Positions 18,911-27,532 of a stretch of DNA of 64,000 nucleotides are shown in pieces (position 1 is the stretch's first letter; every line of letters begins with the position of its first letter). The position numbers and the translations under genes are program-made. The notes below the pieces were generated by a model that was not told the DNA's origin, did not search any database, and saw nothing but the letters and a program-made list of their open reading frames with translations. This DNA comes from Bacteroides clarus YIT 12056. GTDB lineage: Bacteria > Bacteroidota > Bacteroidia > Bacteroidales > Bacteroidaceae. Location: positions 326,483 through 390,482 of the forward strand of contig NZ_FQWK01000006.1 of NCBI RefSeq assembly GCF_900129655.1. The letters run 5' to 3'.

Positions 18911-19046
18911 GATTAGGGGTTAGGGATTAGGGATTAGGGATTAGCGATTAGGGATTAGAGGTTGACAGTCAGCGATTAACTGTTAGGATTTAAACGAATA
19001 AACACTTATCGCTAATCACTAACCGCTAATCACTAATCACTAACCG
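18911..19046. repeat. Short-word (GATTAGGG / TAATCACTAACCGC) repeat
   Basis: The gap between kinase and regulator genes holds five or more tandem variants of GATTAGGG or GATTAGCG (18911-18958). The related words GCTAATCACTAACC follow in the opposite orientation (19008-19046). They can pair into an imperfect hairpin. The right part extends into the regulator gene and encodes its last codons (AVSD-stop). It resembles telomere-like short repeats but is not a telomere. Confidence 0.8.
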
Positions 19047-20391
19047 CTATTTTATATTTTTCCAACCGCCTGTACAGTGCGGCTCTGCTGATGCCCAACG
19101 CCAATGCAACCTGGCTGAGATTACCTTTATGCTGTTCCAAAGCCTGCAGGATAGTCTGCCGCTCTATTTCGTCCAGCGTCATGCCGGCAAAGGACGTACC
19201 CTCGGCGGCTTTTACAGGTTCGTCATGGCGTTGATATTGCGATTCAAAATCAGAGGCGTCCAAAGTCTGTTTTCCGCTGACAAGAATGGTACGTTCCACC
19301 AGATTTTTCAATTCACGGATATTACCCGAATAAGGCAGGCGGGAAAGGAAGTTCAGCGCGTCCGCCGAAAATTCGGTACGCGGCAAACCGTTTACGGCAG
19401 CCTGACGATCGGCAAAGTGGCGTGCCAACAGAGGAATATCCTCACGGCGTTCGCGCAAGGCGGGCAGTTTTACGGTTATCAGATTGATACGGTAGAAAAG
19501 GTCTTCACGGAATGTACGCTCGGAAACCATTTTGCGCAAATCGGCATTGGTGGCGGAGACTACACGTACATCCACTTTGCGCGGACGGCTGTCGCCCAGC
19601 ACTTCAAATGTCTGGTCTTGAAGTACACGCAACAGTTTAACCTGACAGGACAAATCCAAATCACCTATTTCATCCAGAAAGATAGTACCTTTGTTGGCCA
19701 ACTCAAAACGACCTATACGGTCGGCGCTCGCATCGGTAAAAGCGCCTTTCTTATGACCGAACATCTCGCTCTCGAACAAACTCTGCGAAATACCGCCGAG
19801 ATTGACTTTCACGAAAGGCTGTTTGGTGCGCTGGCTGTTGATGTGGATGGCCTCGGCTATCAGCTCCTTACCTGTACCGCTCTCACCGGTAATGAGTACG
19901 GAAGCGTTGGTACGGGCTATGCGGGCCACGGTATTCAGCACCTCCATCAACCCTTGTGATTTCCCTATGATGTGGCTACGGTTCAAACCTTCCGCCTGCT
20001 CCTCCGGCACGTCCTTCGGAGCGGCGCTCAATTCCAAAGCGGTTTCGATACGCTGCAAAAGAGCGGCATTGTTCCACGGCTTGGTAATAAAGTCGAAAGC
20101 GCCCGCCTGCATACCCTGTACGGCAAGTTGGATGCTTCCCCATGCCGTCATCAGTATAACGGGTACGTCGGGACGGAACACCTTTACCTGTTTCAATAGC
20201 GTAAGTCCCTCTTCGCCGGTAGTGGAGAGCGTAAAGTTCATATCCATCAATATCAGTGCGGGAGATTCCGCACGAACCATATCCATTGCTTCACGGGGAC
20301 CCGGAGCTGTTTTTACCTCATAACCGGCACGCTTCAACATAAAACTGAGCGAAGAACGTACGGCACTATCATCATCGACTATCAGTATCAT
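19033..20391 (-). CDS. Sigma-54-dependent NtrC-family response regulator
   Basis: The 452-residue regulator has a receiver domain (1-120; acidic Asp6-8, phospho-acceptor Asp50, Lys104). The AAA+ domain has Walker A GESGTGKE (169-176) and the sigma-54 contact loop GAFTDA (216-221), plus Walker B TIFLDEIGDL. The C-terminal Fis-type helix-turn-helix is NLSQVALALGISRAALYRRLEKY. It opens promoters with RpoN. A perfect sigma-54 promoter and a palindrome lie upstream of the preceding tolC gene, so it probably controls its own operon. The final residues are encoded in a short-word repeat. Confidence 0.95.
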   Translation of the reverse strand: MILIVDDDSAVRSSLSFMLKRAGYEVKTAPGPREAMDMVRAESPALILMDMNFTLSTTGEEGLTLLKQVKVFRPDVPVILMTAWGSIQLAVQGMQAGAFDFITKPWNNAALLQRIETALELSAAPKDVPEEQAEGLNRSHIIGKSQGLMEVLNTVARIARTNASVLITGESGTGKELIAEAIHINSQRTKQPFVKVNLGGISQSLFESEMFGHKKGAFTDASADRIGRFELANKGTIFLDEIGDLDLSCQVKLLRVLQDQTFEVLGDSRPRKVDVRVVSATNADLRKMVSERTFREDLFYRINLITVKLPALRERREDIPLLARHFADRQAAVNGLPRTEFSADALNFLSRLPYSGNIRELKNLVERTILVSGKQTLDASDFESQYQRHDEPVKAAEGTSFAGMTLDEIERQTILQALEQHKGNLSQVALALGISRAALYRRLEKYKIAVSD

Positions 20392-20414
20392 AGCATTTTG
20401 TAGTTAGTTGCTTG

Positions 20415-20422
20415 CAAAAGTA
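20415..20422 (-). promoter_or_regulatory. Possible internal -7 element before the regulator gene
   Basis: The complement reads TACTTTTG, a match to TAnnTTTG, 24 bp before the regulator start. It would allow basal regulator synthesis independent of sigma-54. No -33 match is visible. Confidence 0.4.
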
Positions 20423-20509
20423 AGTTTTTTCACCACAGCTCATACAGATTTGCACTATTTTTTTGTTTTTTCCCTTATAATCGTACAATTCGGTATGGTT
20501 TGACCTGAA

Positions 20510-21997
20510 TCAACCTTTGATTATATCTTCAAAGTCGGCTTCCAACTCCGCGTTCCGTTCAAAATCCCAAAGAGTCAGGCTGCGGAGTTGATAGAAATAA
20601 TACCAATAGTAATAAAGTTCGGAGATGTGTTTCTGCCGGGCTTCGTCTTTGGAGTTCTGCGCATCGTTGAGGTCGAGGGTACTTATTTTACCAATCATAA
20701 AAGTCTCCACACTGGTCTTGTAACGTTTCTCGGCTATCAGGTCGGCTTCTTCGGCTATTTCCAGTTGTTGGGCTTGGTTATTGAAGTTTGCCACCAGCAA
20801 GAAGATGTCCTGATTGAAATCCATTTGTTCCTGGCGGATTTTGGAAAGTACCACTTCACGGTTGCTCTTGGCCACCCTCACCTTGCCACGACGTTTTCCC
20901 CAGTCGAGGATAGGTATTTTTACACCGACTTTGACAATCTGGTTATCCAGTAAATTCTGATAGGCAGAGGAGAACTCATAGTTTTGTCCTGTATAGCCAA
21001 CACTGGCAAACAAGTCTATACTCCTTAAATTTCCACGTGCCGTAGCCACTTCATAATCTGCTTCCAACTGGCGGCGGCGTATATTCTGAGCAAACGAGTT
21101 GCGTTCCAAAGCTTTGTTCAGGACACGGTCATAGTCCATTTTAATGCCCGAAACGGAAGCGGGTATCACAGGGTTCAGTCCCTCGCTCTCCGACACGCCG
21201 AGGAATGAACGCAGCTGGAACATTTTGGCGTTCAGGGTGCTTTCGGCTTCGGTTACATCGGCTTTGCCTTGCAGGGAATTCAGTTTGAGCTGCAACAGGT
21301 CGTTTTCTGAAATCTGTCCCATTTTGCGTTTGGCAATGGCCACTTCATAAAGGCGGTCTGAGTTCGCTTTGTTTTGCTGCGCTGTGGCAAGCGCTTCCTT
21401 GGCCAATAATAGCTCGAAGAAATAAGTAATGGTTTTCATCGTTACTTCTTCCGTCGCGGAAATAAAGGAAGCTTTTGCCTCCGCATACCGGACCGGCTCG
21501 ATACGGCGGTTCCACTTCAAACTGTTCACGCCGAATATAGGCTGCGTCAATTCAAGGCTTACGGGCACGGACATAAACTGTTTGTCACCGCCGGAACCCA
21601 ATTGCTTGATGTAATCAAGGGAAGAGGCCAACGACAGTTTACCGCCTGTGAACCAGATATTCTGGTCGATAGAGAGCGCACCGGACAGCCCCAATGTATT
21701 GTTACGGACAAAGCTATAAGAACCGTCAGAATTCTGATAGGTGCTGTACGACTTGTTATAATTGGGTAATGTTCCTGTAAAGTTTACTTCGGGCAACAGG
21801 TCTGCACGGAAGGTACGGTATTCCCAATAGGCTGTTTTCAACTCGTTGAGCGCCACCGCGGCATCTACAGACTGGGTACGTGCCAATGCGATGGCTTCTG
21901 CCAGGGTTATGTCGCGTTCGTGCGTCAGAGTATCATTTTGTGCCGATGCAATTAGAGGCATCAAGAAACAGGCGGCGAGTAAAATATTCTTTTTCAT
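20510..21997 (-). CDS. TolC family outer-membrane efflux protein
   Basis: The 495-residue protein has a signal peptide (MKKNILLAACFLMPLIASAQ) and two OEP repeats with long coiled-coil helices. Family features include ALARTQSVDAAVALNELKTAYWEYR near the start and VGVKIPILDWGKRRGKVRVAKSN in the second half. It would form the trimeric outer-membrane duct of a tripartite exporter. No membrane-fusion protein, ABC or RND gene is adjacent, so the inner-membrane partner lies elsewhere. It heads an operon with the NtrC-type regulator and kinase. Confidence 0.93.
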   Translation of the reverse strand: MKKNILLAACFLMPLIASAQNDTLTHERDITLAEAIALARTQSVDAAVALNELKTAYWEYRTFRADLLPEVNFTGTLPNYNKSYSTYQNSDGSYSFVRNNTLGLSGALSIDQNIWFTGGKLSLASSLDYIKQLGSGGDKQFMSVPVSLELTQPIFGVNSLKWNRRIEPVRYAEAKASFISATEEVTMKTITYFFELLLAKEALATAQQNKANSDRLYEVAIAKRKMGQISENDLLQLKLNSLQGKADVTEAESTLNAKMFQLRSFLGVSESEGLNPVIPASVSGIKMDYDRVLNKALERNSFAQNIRRRQLEADYEVATARGNLRSIDLFASVGYTGQNYEFSSAYQNLLDNQIVKVGVKIPILDWGKRRGKVRVAKSNREVVLSKIRQEQMDFNQDIFLLVANFNNQAQQLEIAEEADLIAEKRYKTSVETFMIGKISTLDLNDAQNSKDEARQKHISELYYYWYYFYQLRSLTLWDFERNAELEADFEDIIKG

Positions 21998-22029
21998 GTT
22001 CGGTCTTTAAAATTATCGCTGATAGAAAA

Positions 22030-22044
22030 GCAAAGAGTGTGCCA
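22030..22044 (-). promoter_or_regulatory. Sigma-54 (-24/-12) promoter of the tolC operon
   Basis: On the minus strand the sequence is TGGCACACTCTTTGC, a full match to TGGCAC-N5-TTGC. Transcription would start about 20 nt before the tolC ATG. The operon encodes an NtrC-type activator, which fits. Confidence 0.88.
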
Positions 22045-22068
22045 AGCGGACAGGAAGGTATTACGCAA

Positions 22069-22098
22069 GGGGGAGTGTCCGAAATCGGACACTCCCCC
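22069..22098. promoter_or_regulatory. Upstream palindrome, probable activator binding site
   Basis: Two 13-bp perfect arms, GGGGGAGTGTCCG and CGGACACTCCCCC, are separated by AAAT. The centre is about 40 bp upstream of the -24 element of the tolC promoter. The core GTGTCCG-AAAT-CGGACAC fits a dimeric Fis-type binding site for the NtrC-like regulator. A TGTCCG half-site also sits next to the -24 element (complement of about 22047-22052). The same arms could form a hairpin in RNA, but there is no U-tract. Confidence 0.75.
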
Positions 22099-22148
22099 TG
22101 TTCGTTTGCGGACGGTTAATAAGGATCCGGCAGTCTTTAAGGTTGAAA

Positions 22149-22324
22149 AGCTTTTATCATGCAATTCCGGGTAATGCACCGGATAAAAGCTCCTTTACAT
22201 ATTCTGCGTCTTGTAAGAGTAAAAGCTATGCATATAAGTCTTTCGCCCTTACAGGGCGTAACATTAACCGTACATATATTCCCGGGGTGTTACCCCGGCT
22301 GTATGATAAAAGGCTTTCAGCCTT
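22149..22324. repeat. REP-like intergenic element, copy 2, with inverted end module
   Basis: 22201-22324 repeats the order seen at 15571-15696: a TGTAAGAG...CTTACAGGGCG hairpin, CCGGGGTGTTACCCCGG, and AAGGCTTTCAGCCTT. In front of it, 22149-22185 (GCTTTTATCATGCAATTCCGG and on) resembles the reverse complement of the module at about 22278-22313, so the element has inverted ends. It fills the hisB-tolC gap together with the sigma-54 control region. No gene is seen. Confidence 0.72.
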
Positions 22325-22343
22325 GAACTCACTAAAATAGCGT

Positions 22344-23492
22344 TTACAGCACCCCCTTCGAGCTTGGTAATTCATAGTGATAGATATCACGTTTCACAGC
22401 CATTTTCAAGGCTCTTGCCAAGGCTTTGAAGATTCCCTCTATCTTATGGTGTTCATTCTGTCCTTCCGCTTTGATATTAAGATTCATCTTGGCAGCATCG
22501 CTTAATGATTTAAAGAAGTGCAGGAACATTTCCGTAGGCATCTCTCCTATTTTCTCACGCTTGAACTCGGCATCCCATACCAACCAGGGGCGCCCGCCGA
22601 AATCCAAGCATACCTGACACAGACAATCGTCCATGGGCAGTGCGTACCCGTAACGCTCTATACCGCGCTTGTTGCCCAAAGCCTGGTACAGACACTCGCC
22701 CAAAGCGAGGGCGGTATCTTCTATCGTGTGGTGCTCGTCCACTTCCAAATCACCTTTTACATGAATCGTCAGGTCCATACCGCCATGCTTGCCTATCTGT
22801 TCCAGCATATGGTCGAAAAAGCCAAGCCCGGTGTGAATATCACAATGGCCGTTACCGTCTAAATTTACAGCTACATAAATATCAGTTTCTTTCGTGGTAC
22901 GGCGCACTTCCGCTTTCCGTTCGCCCGCAAAAAGAAATTCAGTGACCTTATCCCAATCCTTTGTCGCCAACACACAAACATCTTCCAAACCCTCACAGGC
23001 AGCTTCACCACCGGATGATTTCGGTTTCAGCATATTCGTATCTTCCTGCAAGAGGATGGCACGGCACCCCAGGTTCTTCGCCAACTCCACATCCGTAGGA
23101 CGGTCACCTATCACAAAACTATTTGCCAAGTCGTATTCGGGACTGTCGAGATACTTCGTCAGCATACCGGTACGCGGCTTACGGGTCGGCGCATTATCTT
23201 CGGGCATGCTACGGTCTATGCAGATATCATCGAACGTAATTCCCTCCCCTTCCAACGTCTTCATCATCAGATTATGTGCCGGCCAGAAAGTTTCTTCCGG
23301 GAAAGATGCCGTACCCAACCCGTCCTGATTGGTAACCATCACAAACTCAAAATCCAGTTTGCTGCGAACAAAACCAAGATTACGCATCACTTTCGGATAA
23401 AACTCCAGTTTCTCCAACGAATCCAACTGATAATCTACAGGCGGCTCGATAACCAACGTTCCGTCACGATCTATAAAAAGTACCTTCTTCAT
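22344..23492 (-). CDS. hisB: Bifunctional histidinol-phosphatase / imidazoleglycerol-phosphate dehydratase
   Basis: The 382-residue fusion enzyme has an N-terminal HAD phosphatase (about 1-165, nucleophile motif DRDGTL at 8-13, Cys- and His-bearing Zn loop region). The C-terminal IGP dehydratase (about 190-382) has the metal-binding repeats [29 protein letters not shown] and [14 protein letters not shown]. It performs steps 6 and 8 of histidine synthesis. It is the last gene of the hisG-D-C-B operon, 10 bp after hisC. Confidence 0.97.
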   Translation of the reverse strand: MKKVLFIDRDGTLVIEPPVDYQLDSLEKLEFYPKVMRNLGFVRSKLDFEFVMVTNQDGLGTASFPEETFWPAHNLMMKTLEGEGITFDDICIDRSMPEDNAPTRKPRTGMLTKYLDSPEYDLANSFVIGDRPTDVELAKNLGCRAILLQEDTNMLKPKSSGGEAACEGLEDVCVLATKDWDKVTEFLFAGERKAEVRRTTKETDIYVAVNLDGNGHCDIHTGLGFFDHMLEQIGKHGGMDLTIHVKGDLEVDEHHTIEDTALALGECLYQALGNKRGIERYGYALPMDDCLCQVCLDFGGRPWLVWDAEFKREKIGEMPTEMFLHFFKSLSDAAKMNLNIKAEGQNEHHKIEGIFKALARALKMAVKRDIYHYELPSSKGVL

Positions 23493-23518
23493 ACTTTATA
23501 CCTTATACTTTATATTTC
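23491..23518. repeat. Short-word (TATAAAGTATAAGG) repeat at hisC-hisB junction
   Basis: On the minus strand the junction reads as TATAAAGTATAAGG followed by TATAAAGTATG. It gives the last HisC codons (KYKV-stop) and the hisB start codon. Confidence 0.6.
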
Positions 23519-24543
23519 CTCAACGCCTCAATCAACCTCTCATTCTCGTTTCTTGTACCTACCGTTACCCGCAGACAGTTTCCGCAAAGCGATACGGAAT
23601 TACGGTTACGCACAATGATGCCTTCGCCTACCAGATAATTATAAATCTTCACCGCATCCGTCACGCGGACCAAAAAGAAATTGGCATCAGAAGGAAACAT
23701 TTTCACCGTACAAGGCAATTTCGCAAACTCCTCTTCCAAGTTTCCGCGTTCCTCTTTCAATGTTTTTACCCAACGCTCTATTTCATAGTAACGGTGTAAC
23801 ATTTCTATCGCCTGTTTCTGCGTCAGCTGGTTCACATTATAAGGATACTTTATTTTGCTGAAAATCGAAATGATTTCCTGCGAAGCAAAAGCCATGCCTA
23901 AGCGTATGGCAGCACATCCCCATGCTTTGGAAAAGGTTTGGAGCACAATCAGATTAGGATATTTGTCCAGTTCTTCCAAGAAAGAAGGCGCTTCCGAAAA
24001 GTCGTTATAAGCCTCATCCAGTATCACCAGCCCGTCGAACTCACGGATGATCCGCTCAATCTCACTACGAAGCAAGTCGTTTCCCGTGGGGTTATTGGGA
24101 GAACAAAGGAAAATCAACTTCGTATGCTCATCCGCAGCCGCCAGCAGCTTATCTGCCGAAAAGCGGAAATTTTCATCCAGCAATACTTTGCGGTACTCCA
24201 CATCATTTACTTCCGCACATACCTGATACATACCGTATGTAGGGTCTATAGCCACCACATTATCTATACGCGGCTCGCAAAAAGCACGGAATACAAGGTC
24301 TATCGCCTCATCACTGCCATTTCCCAAAAAAATATGCTCGGGACGTACTTTCTTTATTTTCGACAGTTCTTTCTTTAGCTCCCGTTGCATCGGATCCGGA
24401 TAACGATTGTGCGGCATATTGTACGGATTTTCGTTTGCATCGAGAAAAACGGATGCGGCAGCGCCGTTATATTCATCACGTGCCGAAGAGTAAGGCTTCA
24501 GGCGCCACACATTCGGTCGGGTCAGTTCTTCTAAAGTTCTCAT
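23503..24543 (-). CDS. hisC: Histidinol-phosphate aminotransferase
   Basis: The 346-residue fold-type I PLP aminotransferase transfers the amino group from glutamate to imidazole acetol phosphate. The PLP lysine lies in [19 protein letters not shown]. The cofactor-binding [11 protein letters not shown] and ILDEAYNDF and the N-terminal LDANENPYN are typical of HisC. It lies between hisD and hisB in the operon. Its C-terminus KYKV-stop falls in a short-word repeat. Confidence 0.96.
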   Translation of the reverse strand: MRTLEELTRPNVWRLKPYSSARDEYNGAAASVFLDANENPYNMPHNRYPDPMQRELKKELSKIKKVRPEHIFLGNGSDEAIDLVFRAFCEPRIDNVVAIDPTYGMYQVCAEVNDVEYRKVLLDENFRFSADKLLAAADEHTKLIFLCSPNNPTGNDLLRSEIERIIREFDGLVILDEAYNDFSEAPSFLEELDKYPNLIVLQTFSKAWGCAAIRLGMAFASQEIISIFSKIKYPYNVNQLTQKQAIEMLHRYYEIERWVKTLKEERGNLEEEFAKLPCTVKMFPSDANFFLVRVTDAVKIYNYLVGEGIIVRNRNSVSLCGNCLRVTVGTRNENERLIEALRKYKV

Positions 24544-24597
24544 GGACAGAAAGAATTTATTTACGGGTTATAAATTATGAATGATGAAGTATTATTT

Positions 24598-24627
24598 TTT
24601 TAATTTTCAATTCTCAACTCTCAATTT
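24598..24627. repeat. Short-word (TTGAGAGTTGAGAATTGA) repeat at the hisD 3' end
   Basis: The minus strand reads TTGAGAGTTGAGAATTGA then AAATTAAAA. It belongs to the same word family as the aspD/kinase inverted repeat. It encodes the final LRVEN-stop of HisD. Confidence 0.65.
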
Positions 24628-25899
24628 ATCAAGTCTGACGGTTACCGCATTCTTATGCGCATCCAAATGCTCGTTGGCAGCCATTTCCTCTATAGCCGGA
24701 CCAATCGTGCGTATTCCTTCCGGTTTAATCTCTTGGAAAGTAATCTTGCGTATGAAGCTATCGAGACTGACGCCGCTATATGCTTTGGCATAACCATTGG
24801 TAGGCAGCGTATGGTTGGTGCCCGAAGCGTAGTCTCCTGCGCTTTCCGGAGTGAGAGAGCCCAAGAATACCGAACCGGCATTAATCACCCGCTCCGCAAC
24901 GGACATATAATCCACCGTTTCGATGATGAGATGTTCCGGTGCATAGGAATTGGTCAGTTCGATGGCTTCGTCCATATCACGTACTACAATCAGCTTACTG
25001 TTGACAAGAGACTTTTCCGCAATCTCCTTGCGGGGCAACAAAGCCAACTGACGCTCCACTTCTTCTTTCACCGCCTGCTGCAATGCCCGGGAAGTGGTAA
25101 TCAGTATCGCCTGGCTGTCTACACCATGTTCTGCCTGGCTCAGCAAGTCGGCAGCCACAAAAGACGGATTGGCAGTTTCATCCGCCAACACTTCCACTTC
25201 CGAAGGACCGGCCGGCATATCAATAGCTACATCACGCAAACCCACCAATTGTTTGGCAGCCGTTACATATTGATTGCCCGGACCGAATATCTTATATACT
25301 TTCGGCACGCTTTCCGTACCATAGGCCATTGCCGCAATGGCTTGCACACCGCCGGCTTTGAAAATACGGTTTACTCCCGCCACCTTAGCCGCAAACAAAA
25401 CGGCAGGGTGTACTTTTCCATCCTTACCCGGAGGAGTACAAAGCACTATCTCCTTACATCCTGCAATCTTTGCCGGAACAGCCAGCATCAACACGGTAGA
25501 AAAAAGCGGAGCCGTTCCGCCGGGAATGTACAATCCGACTTTCTCTATGGCAACCGCCTTCTGCCAACAAGTAACTCCCGGTTGAGTTTCCACCCGTTTA
25601 CCTTCGAAGCGCTGTGCCGCATGAAAGGTCTCAATATTCTGTTTGGCCAGACGAATGGCTTTTTTCAGTTCCTCGCCCACCAATGTTTCCGCTTCCGCCT
25701 GCTCTTCTTCCGTCACAGCCAATGCGGTCAACGCCACTTTATCAAATTTTTCTTCGTATTCCAATACGGCGCGGTCGCCTTCCGCTTTCACACGGTCTAT
25801 AATACTCCGTACCGTATCGAAGAGATTTTCCGTGTTCATCACCGGACGTTTCAGCAATTCCGTCCATTGAGATTTATCAGGATTAGTTATTAAGTTCAT
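24607..25899 (-). CDS. hisD: Histidinol dehydrogenase
   Basis: This 430-residue NAD- and Zn-dependent enzyme oxidises histidinol to histidine. The family blocks visible are VGLYIPGGTAPLFSTVLMLAVPAKIAGC, DMPAGPSEVEVLADE, DLLSQAEHGVDSQAILIT, and the His/Glu-rich YAPEHLIIE and SAGDYASGTNHTLPTNGYA that include the Zn ligands and catalytic histidine. It is 11 bp downstream of hisG. The last five codons lie in a short-word repeat and are unlikely to be functionally constrained. Confidence 0.97.
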   Translation of the reverse strand: MNLITNPDKSQWTELLKRPVMNTENLFDTVRSIIDRVKAEGDRAVLEYEEKFDKVALTALAVTEEEQAEAETLVGEELKKAIRLAKQNIETFHAAQRFEGKRVETQPGVTCWQKAVAIEKVGLYIPGGTAPLFSTVLMLAVPAKIAGCKEIVLCTPPGKDGKVHPAVLFAAKVAGVNRIFKAGGVQAIAAMAYGTESVPKVYKIFGPGNQYVTAAKQLVGLRDVAIDMPAGPSEVEVLADETANPSFVAADLLSQAEHGVDSQAILITTSRALQQAVKEEVERQLALLPRKEIAEKSLVNSKLIVVRDMDEAIELTNSYAPEHLIIETVDYMSVAERVINAGSVFLGSLTPESAGDYASGTNHTLPTNGYAKAYSGVSLDSFIRKITFQEIKPEGIRTIGPAIEEMAANEHLDAHKNAVTVRLDKLRVEN

Positions 25900-25910
25900 A
25901 CCATTAGCGT

Positions 25911-26762
25911 TTAAAGTATCATTTTTTCAATCGGCAACACCAAAATGCCTTCTGCACCCAATGCCTTCAGTTTACCGATAATTTCCCAAAAACATTTCTC
26001 ATCCAGCACCGTATGTACGGAACACCAGCCCTCTTGCGCCAACGGCATCACCGTAGGACTTTTCATACCCGGCAGTACGGCTATGATTTCATCCAGTTTT
26101 TCTTTCGGCGCATTCATCAACACGTATTTCTTGTCTTCCGCCGTCTTTACCGCATTCATACGGAACAACAACTCATTCAGAATCTCTTTCTTCTCCTCAC
26201 TCATATTCTTGTTACCAATCAACAGAGCTTCGGACTTCATCACCACTTCCACTTCTTTCAGGCGGTTGCTCACCAAAGTAGAACCGGAACTTACAATATC
26301 AAAAATCGCATCGGCCAGACCGATACCCGGAGAAACCTCTACCGAACCGGTAATCACGTGTATTTCCGCTTTCACTCCCTGTTCTTTGAGATACCGGGAA
26401 AGAATGCCGGGATACGAAGTGGCAATCTTCTTACCCTCAAACCACTGCGGACCCGAATATTCAATATCTTTAGGCAAGGCCAGTGACAAACGGCATTTGC
26501 TGAATCCCAAACGTTTTACAATCTCGGCATCTTCCGCCTTTTCCATGAACTCGTTTTCACCGACAATACCCAAATCGGCAACTCCCGTAGCTACTGTTTG
26601 AGGAATATCATCGTCGCGCAAAAACAATACTTCCAAAGGAAAGTTGGAAGACTGTACCAGTAACGTGCGTTTCGTTGCGCTTAGTTTAATATCCGATTCT
26701 TCAAGGAACGACATTGTTTCGTCAAAAAGACGGCCTTTGGCCTGTACTGCAATTCTTAACAT
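25911..26762 (-). CDS. hisG: ATP phosphoribosyltransferase, long form
   Basis: This 283-residue enzyme condenses ATP and PRPP in the first step of histidine synthesis. The length, and a C-terminal domain from about 210 (APKEKLDEIIAVLPGMKSPTVMPLA), identify the long HisG that carries its own histidine-sensing regulatory domain. The PRPP-binding region IGLADAIFDIVSSGSTLVSNRL is present. It is the first structural gene of the his operon and is preceded by a leader peptide and attenuator. Confidence 0.96.
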   Translation of the reverse strand: MLRIAVQAKGRLFDETMSFLEESDIKLSATKRTLLVQSSNFPLEVLFLRDDDIPQTVATGVADLGIVGENEFMEKAEDAEIVKRLGFSKCRLSLALPKDIEYSGPQWFEGKKIATSYPGILSRYLKEQGVKAEIHVITGSVEVSPGIGLADAIFDIVSSGSTLVSNRLKEVEVVMKSEALLIGNKNMSEEKKEILNELLFRMNAVKTAEDKKYVLMNAPKEKLDEIIAVLPGMKSPTVMPLAQEGWCSVHTVLDEKCFWEIIGKLKALGAEGILVLPIEKMIL

Positions 26763-26792
26763 GATATTATTTATATTTTATGGTTTGCTAAT

Positions 26793-26830
26793 AAAAAAAC
26801 GAGGTTTACCAATGTTCGGTAAGCCTCGTT
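26793..26830 (-). terminator. Attenuator terminator of the his operon
   Basis: On the minus strand AACGAGGCTTACC pairs with GGTAAACCTCGTT (one mismatch) around a short loop and is followed by a run of Ts. It lies between the leader peptide and hisG, where ribosome stalling at the His codons would decide its formation. Confidence 0.88.
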
Positions 26831-26876
26831 AATTATATGTTCTTCGTGATACACATATCCTCATACGCCCACCGAA

Positions 26877-26924
26877 TTATTCGTCAGGATGATAATGGTG
26901 ATGATGTGTAACGATATTCTTCAT
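26877..26924 (-). CDS. hisL: his operon leader peptide
   Basis: A 15-codon ORF encodes MKNIVTHHHHYHPDE. Five of residues 7-12 are histidine, and the hairpin terminator follows about 45 nt after the stop codon. When charged His-tRNA is scarce the ribosome would pause on the CAT/CAC codons and prevent terminator formation upstream of hisG. The ORF is too short for normal gene calling but its composition and position are diagnostic. Confidence 0.93.
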   Translation of the reverse strand: MKNIVTHHHHYHPDE

Positions 26925-26947
26925 GTTTTTTCTATTTTTCAATGCGA

Positions 26948-26979
26948 CAAATGTAAACGATTTGTTTTAAACAACCAAA
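26948..26979 (-). promoter_or_regulatory. his operon promoter
   Basis: On the minus strand TTTG (complement of 26976-26979) lies 20 bases upstream of TACATTTG (complement of 26948-26955), matching the Bacteroides -33/-7 pair. The start would fall about 15-20 nt before the leader-peptide ATG. Confidence 0.82.
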
Positions 26980-27017
26980 GATTTATCACAAAAAGTTTAT
27001 TTTTTCTTTCATTTTTA

Positions 27018-27509
27018 TCAAATAAGCGGTAAGATTTCATCCGGTTCTACATCACAATGATGAAAACACATTTCCTTTTCCGCCTTTTCCTGCGGGAAAG
27101 TAAAGTAGGTGCATGTAGCTTCCGTACAGAGTTCGCCCATGCTGTTATACAATCTCGCTTCTATAATGGCAATATTACGTTTCTGTTCACGCAGCGACGC
27201 ACGCAATACCACATGCGTATCATTGGTCGATATGGACTTACGAAAACGGGTTTCCATTTTAGAGGTCACTCCCCCGGTCTGCAATTTACGAAATACCACC
27301 CAACCGCAAATCTCATCCAGCAATACGGACTGGATACCCCCATGCAACGTATTCAACCATCCCTGGTACTCCGGACGGGGCTTCCAGATACTCACTACTT
27401 CATCACCGTCCTCATAGAATTCCATTCTTACACCTGCCTCATTATCGGGAGAACAACCAAAGCAATTATAGCCTTCCATGTTTTTCCATGGGTTGATAAT
27501 CTTCTTCAT
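27018..27509 (-). CDS. PaaI-type hotdog thioesterase family protein
   Basis: This 163-residue protein has the single hotdog domain of the PaaI/4HBT thioesterases. The central motif NTLHGGIQSVLLDEICGWVVF carries the HGG turn and the Asp/Glu on the hotdog helix, followed by strands ending in TKMETRFRKS-like SKMETRFRKSI. It would hydrolyse an acyl-CoA, substrate unknown. A Cys-rich start (YNCFGCSPDNEAG) is common to this subgroup. It is 23 bp downstream of the RHS-like gene's start side and upstream of it in transcription. Confidence 0.82.
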   Translation of the reverse strand: MKKIINPWKNMEGYNCFGCSPDNEAGVRMEFYEDGDEVVSIWKPRPEYQGWLNTLHGGIQSVLLDEICGWVVFRKLQTGGVTSKMETRFRKSISTNDTHVVLRASLREQKRNIAIIEARLYNSMGELCTEATCTYFTFPQEKAEKEMCFHHCDVEPDEILPLI

Positions 27510-27532
27510 ACCATATTTTTTTAATTGATGAC

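Noticed and set aside
18911..18958. GATTAGGG repeats as a telomere-like or prophage end
   Set aside because: They lie between two genes of one operon and are matched by inverted words on the other side, like the other short-word repeats in this window.
22069..22098. Palindrome as a transcription terminator
   Set aside because: The GC-rich stem has no T-run on either side and lies just upstream of a sigma-54 promoter, which fits an activator site better.
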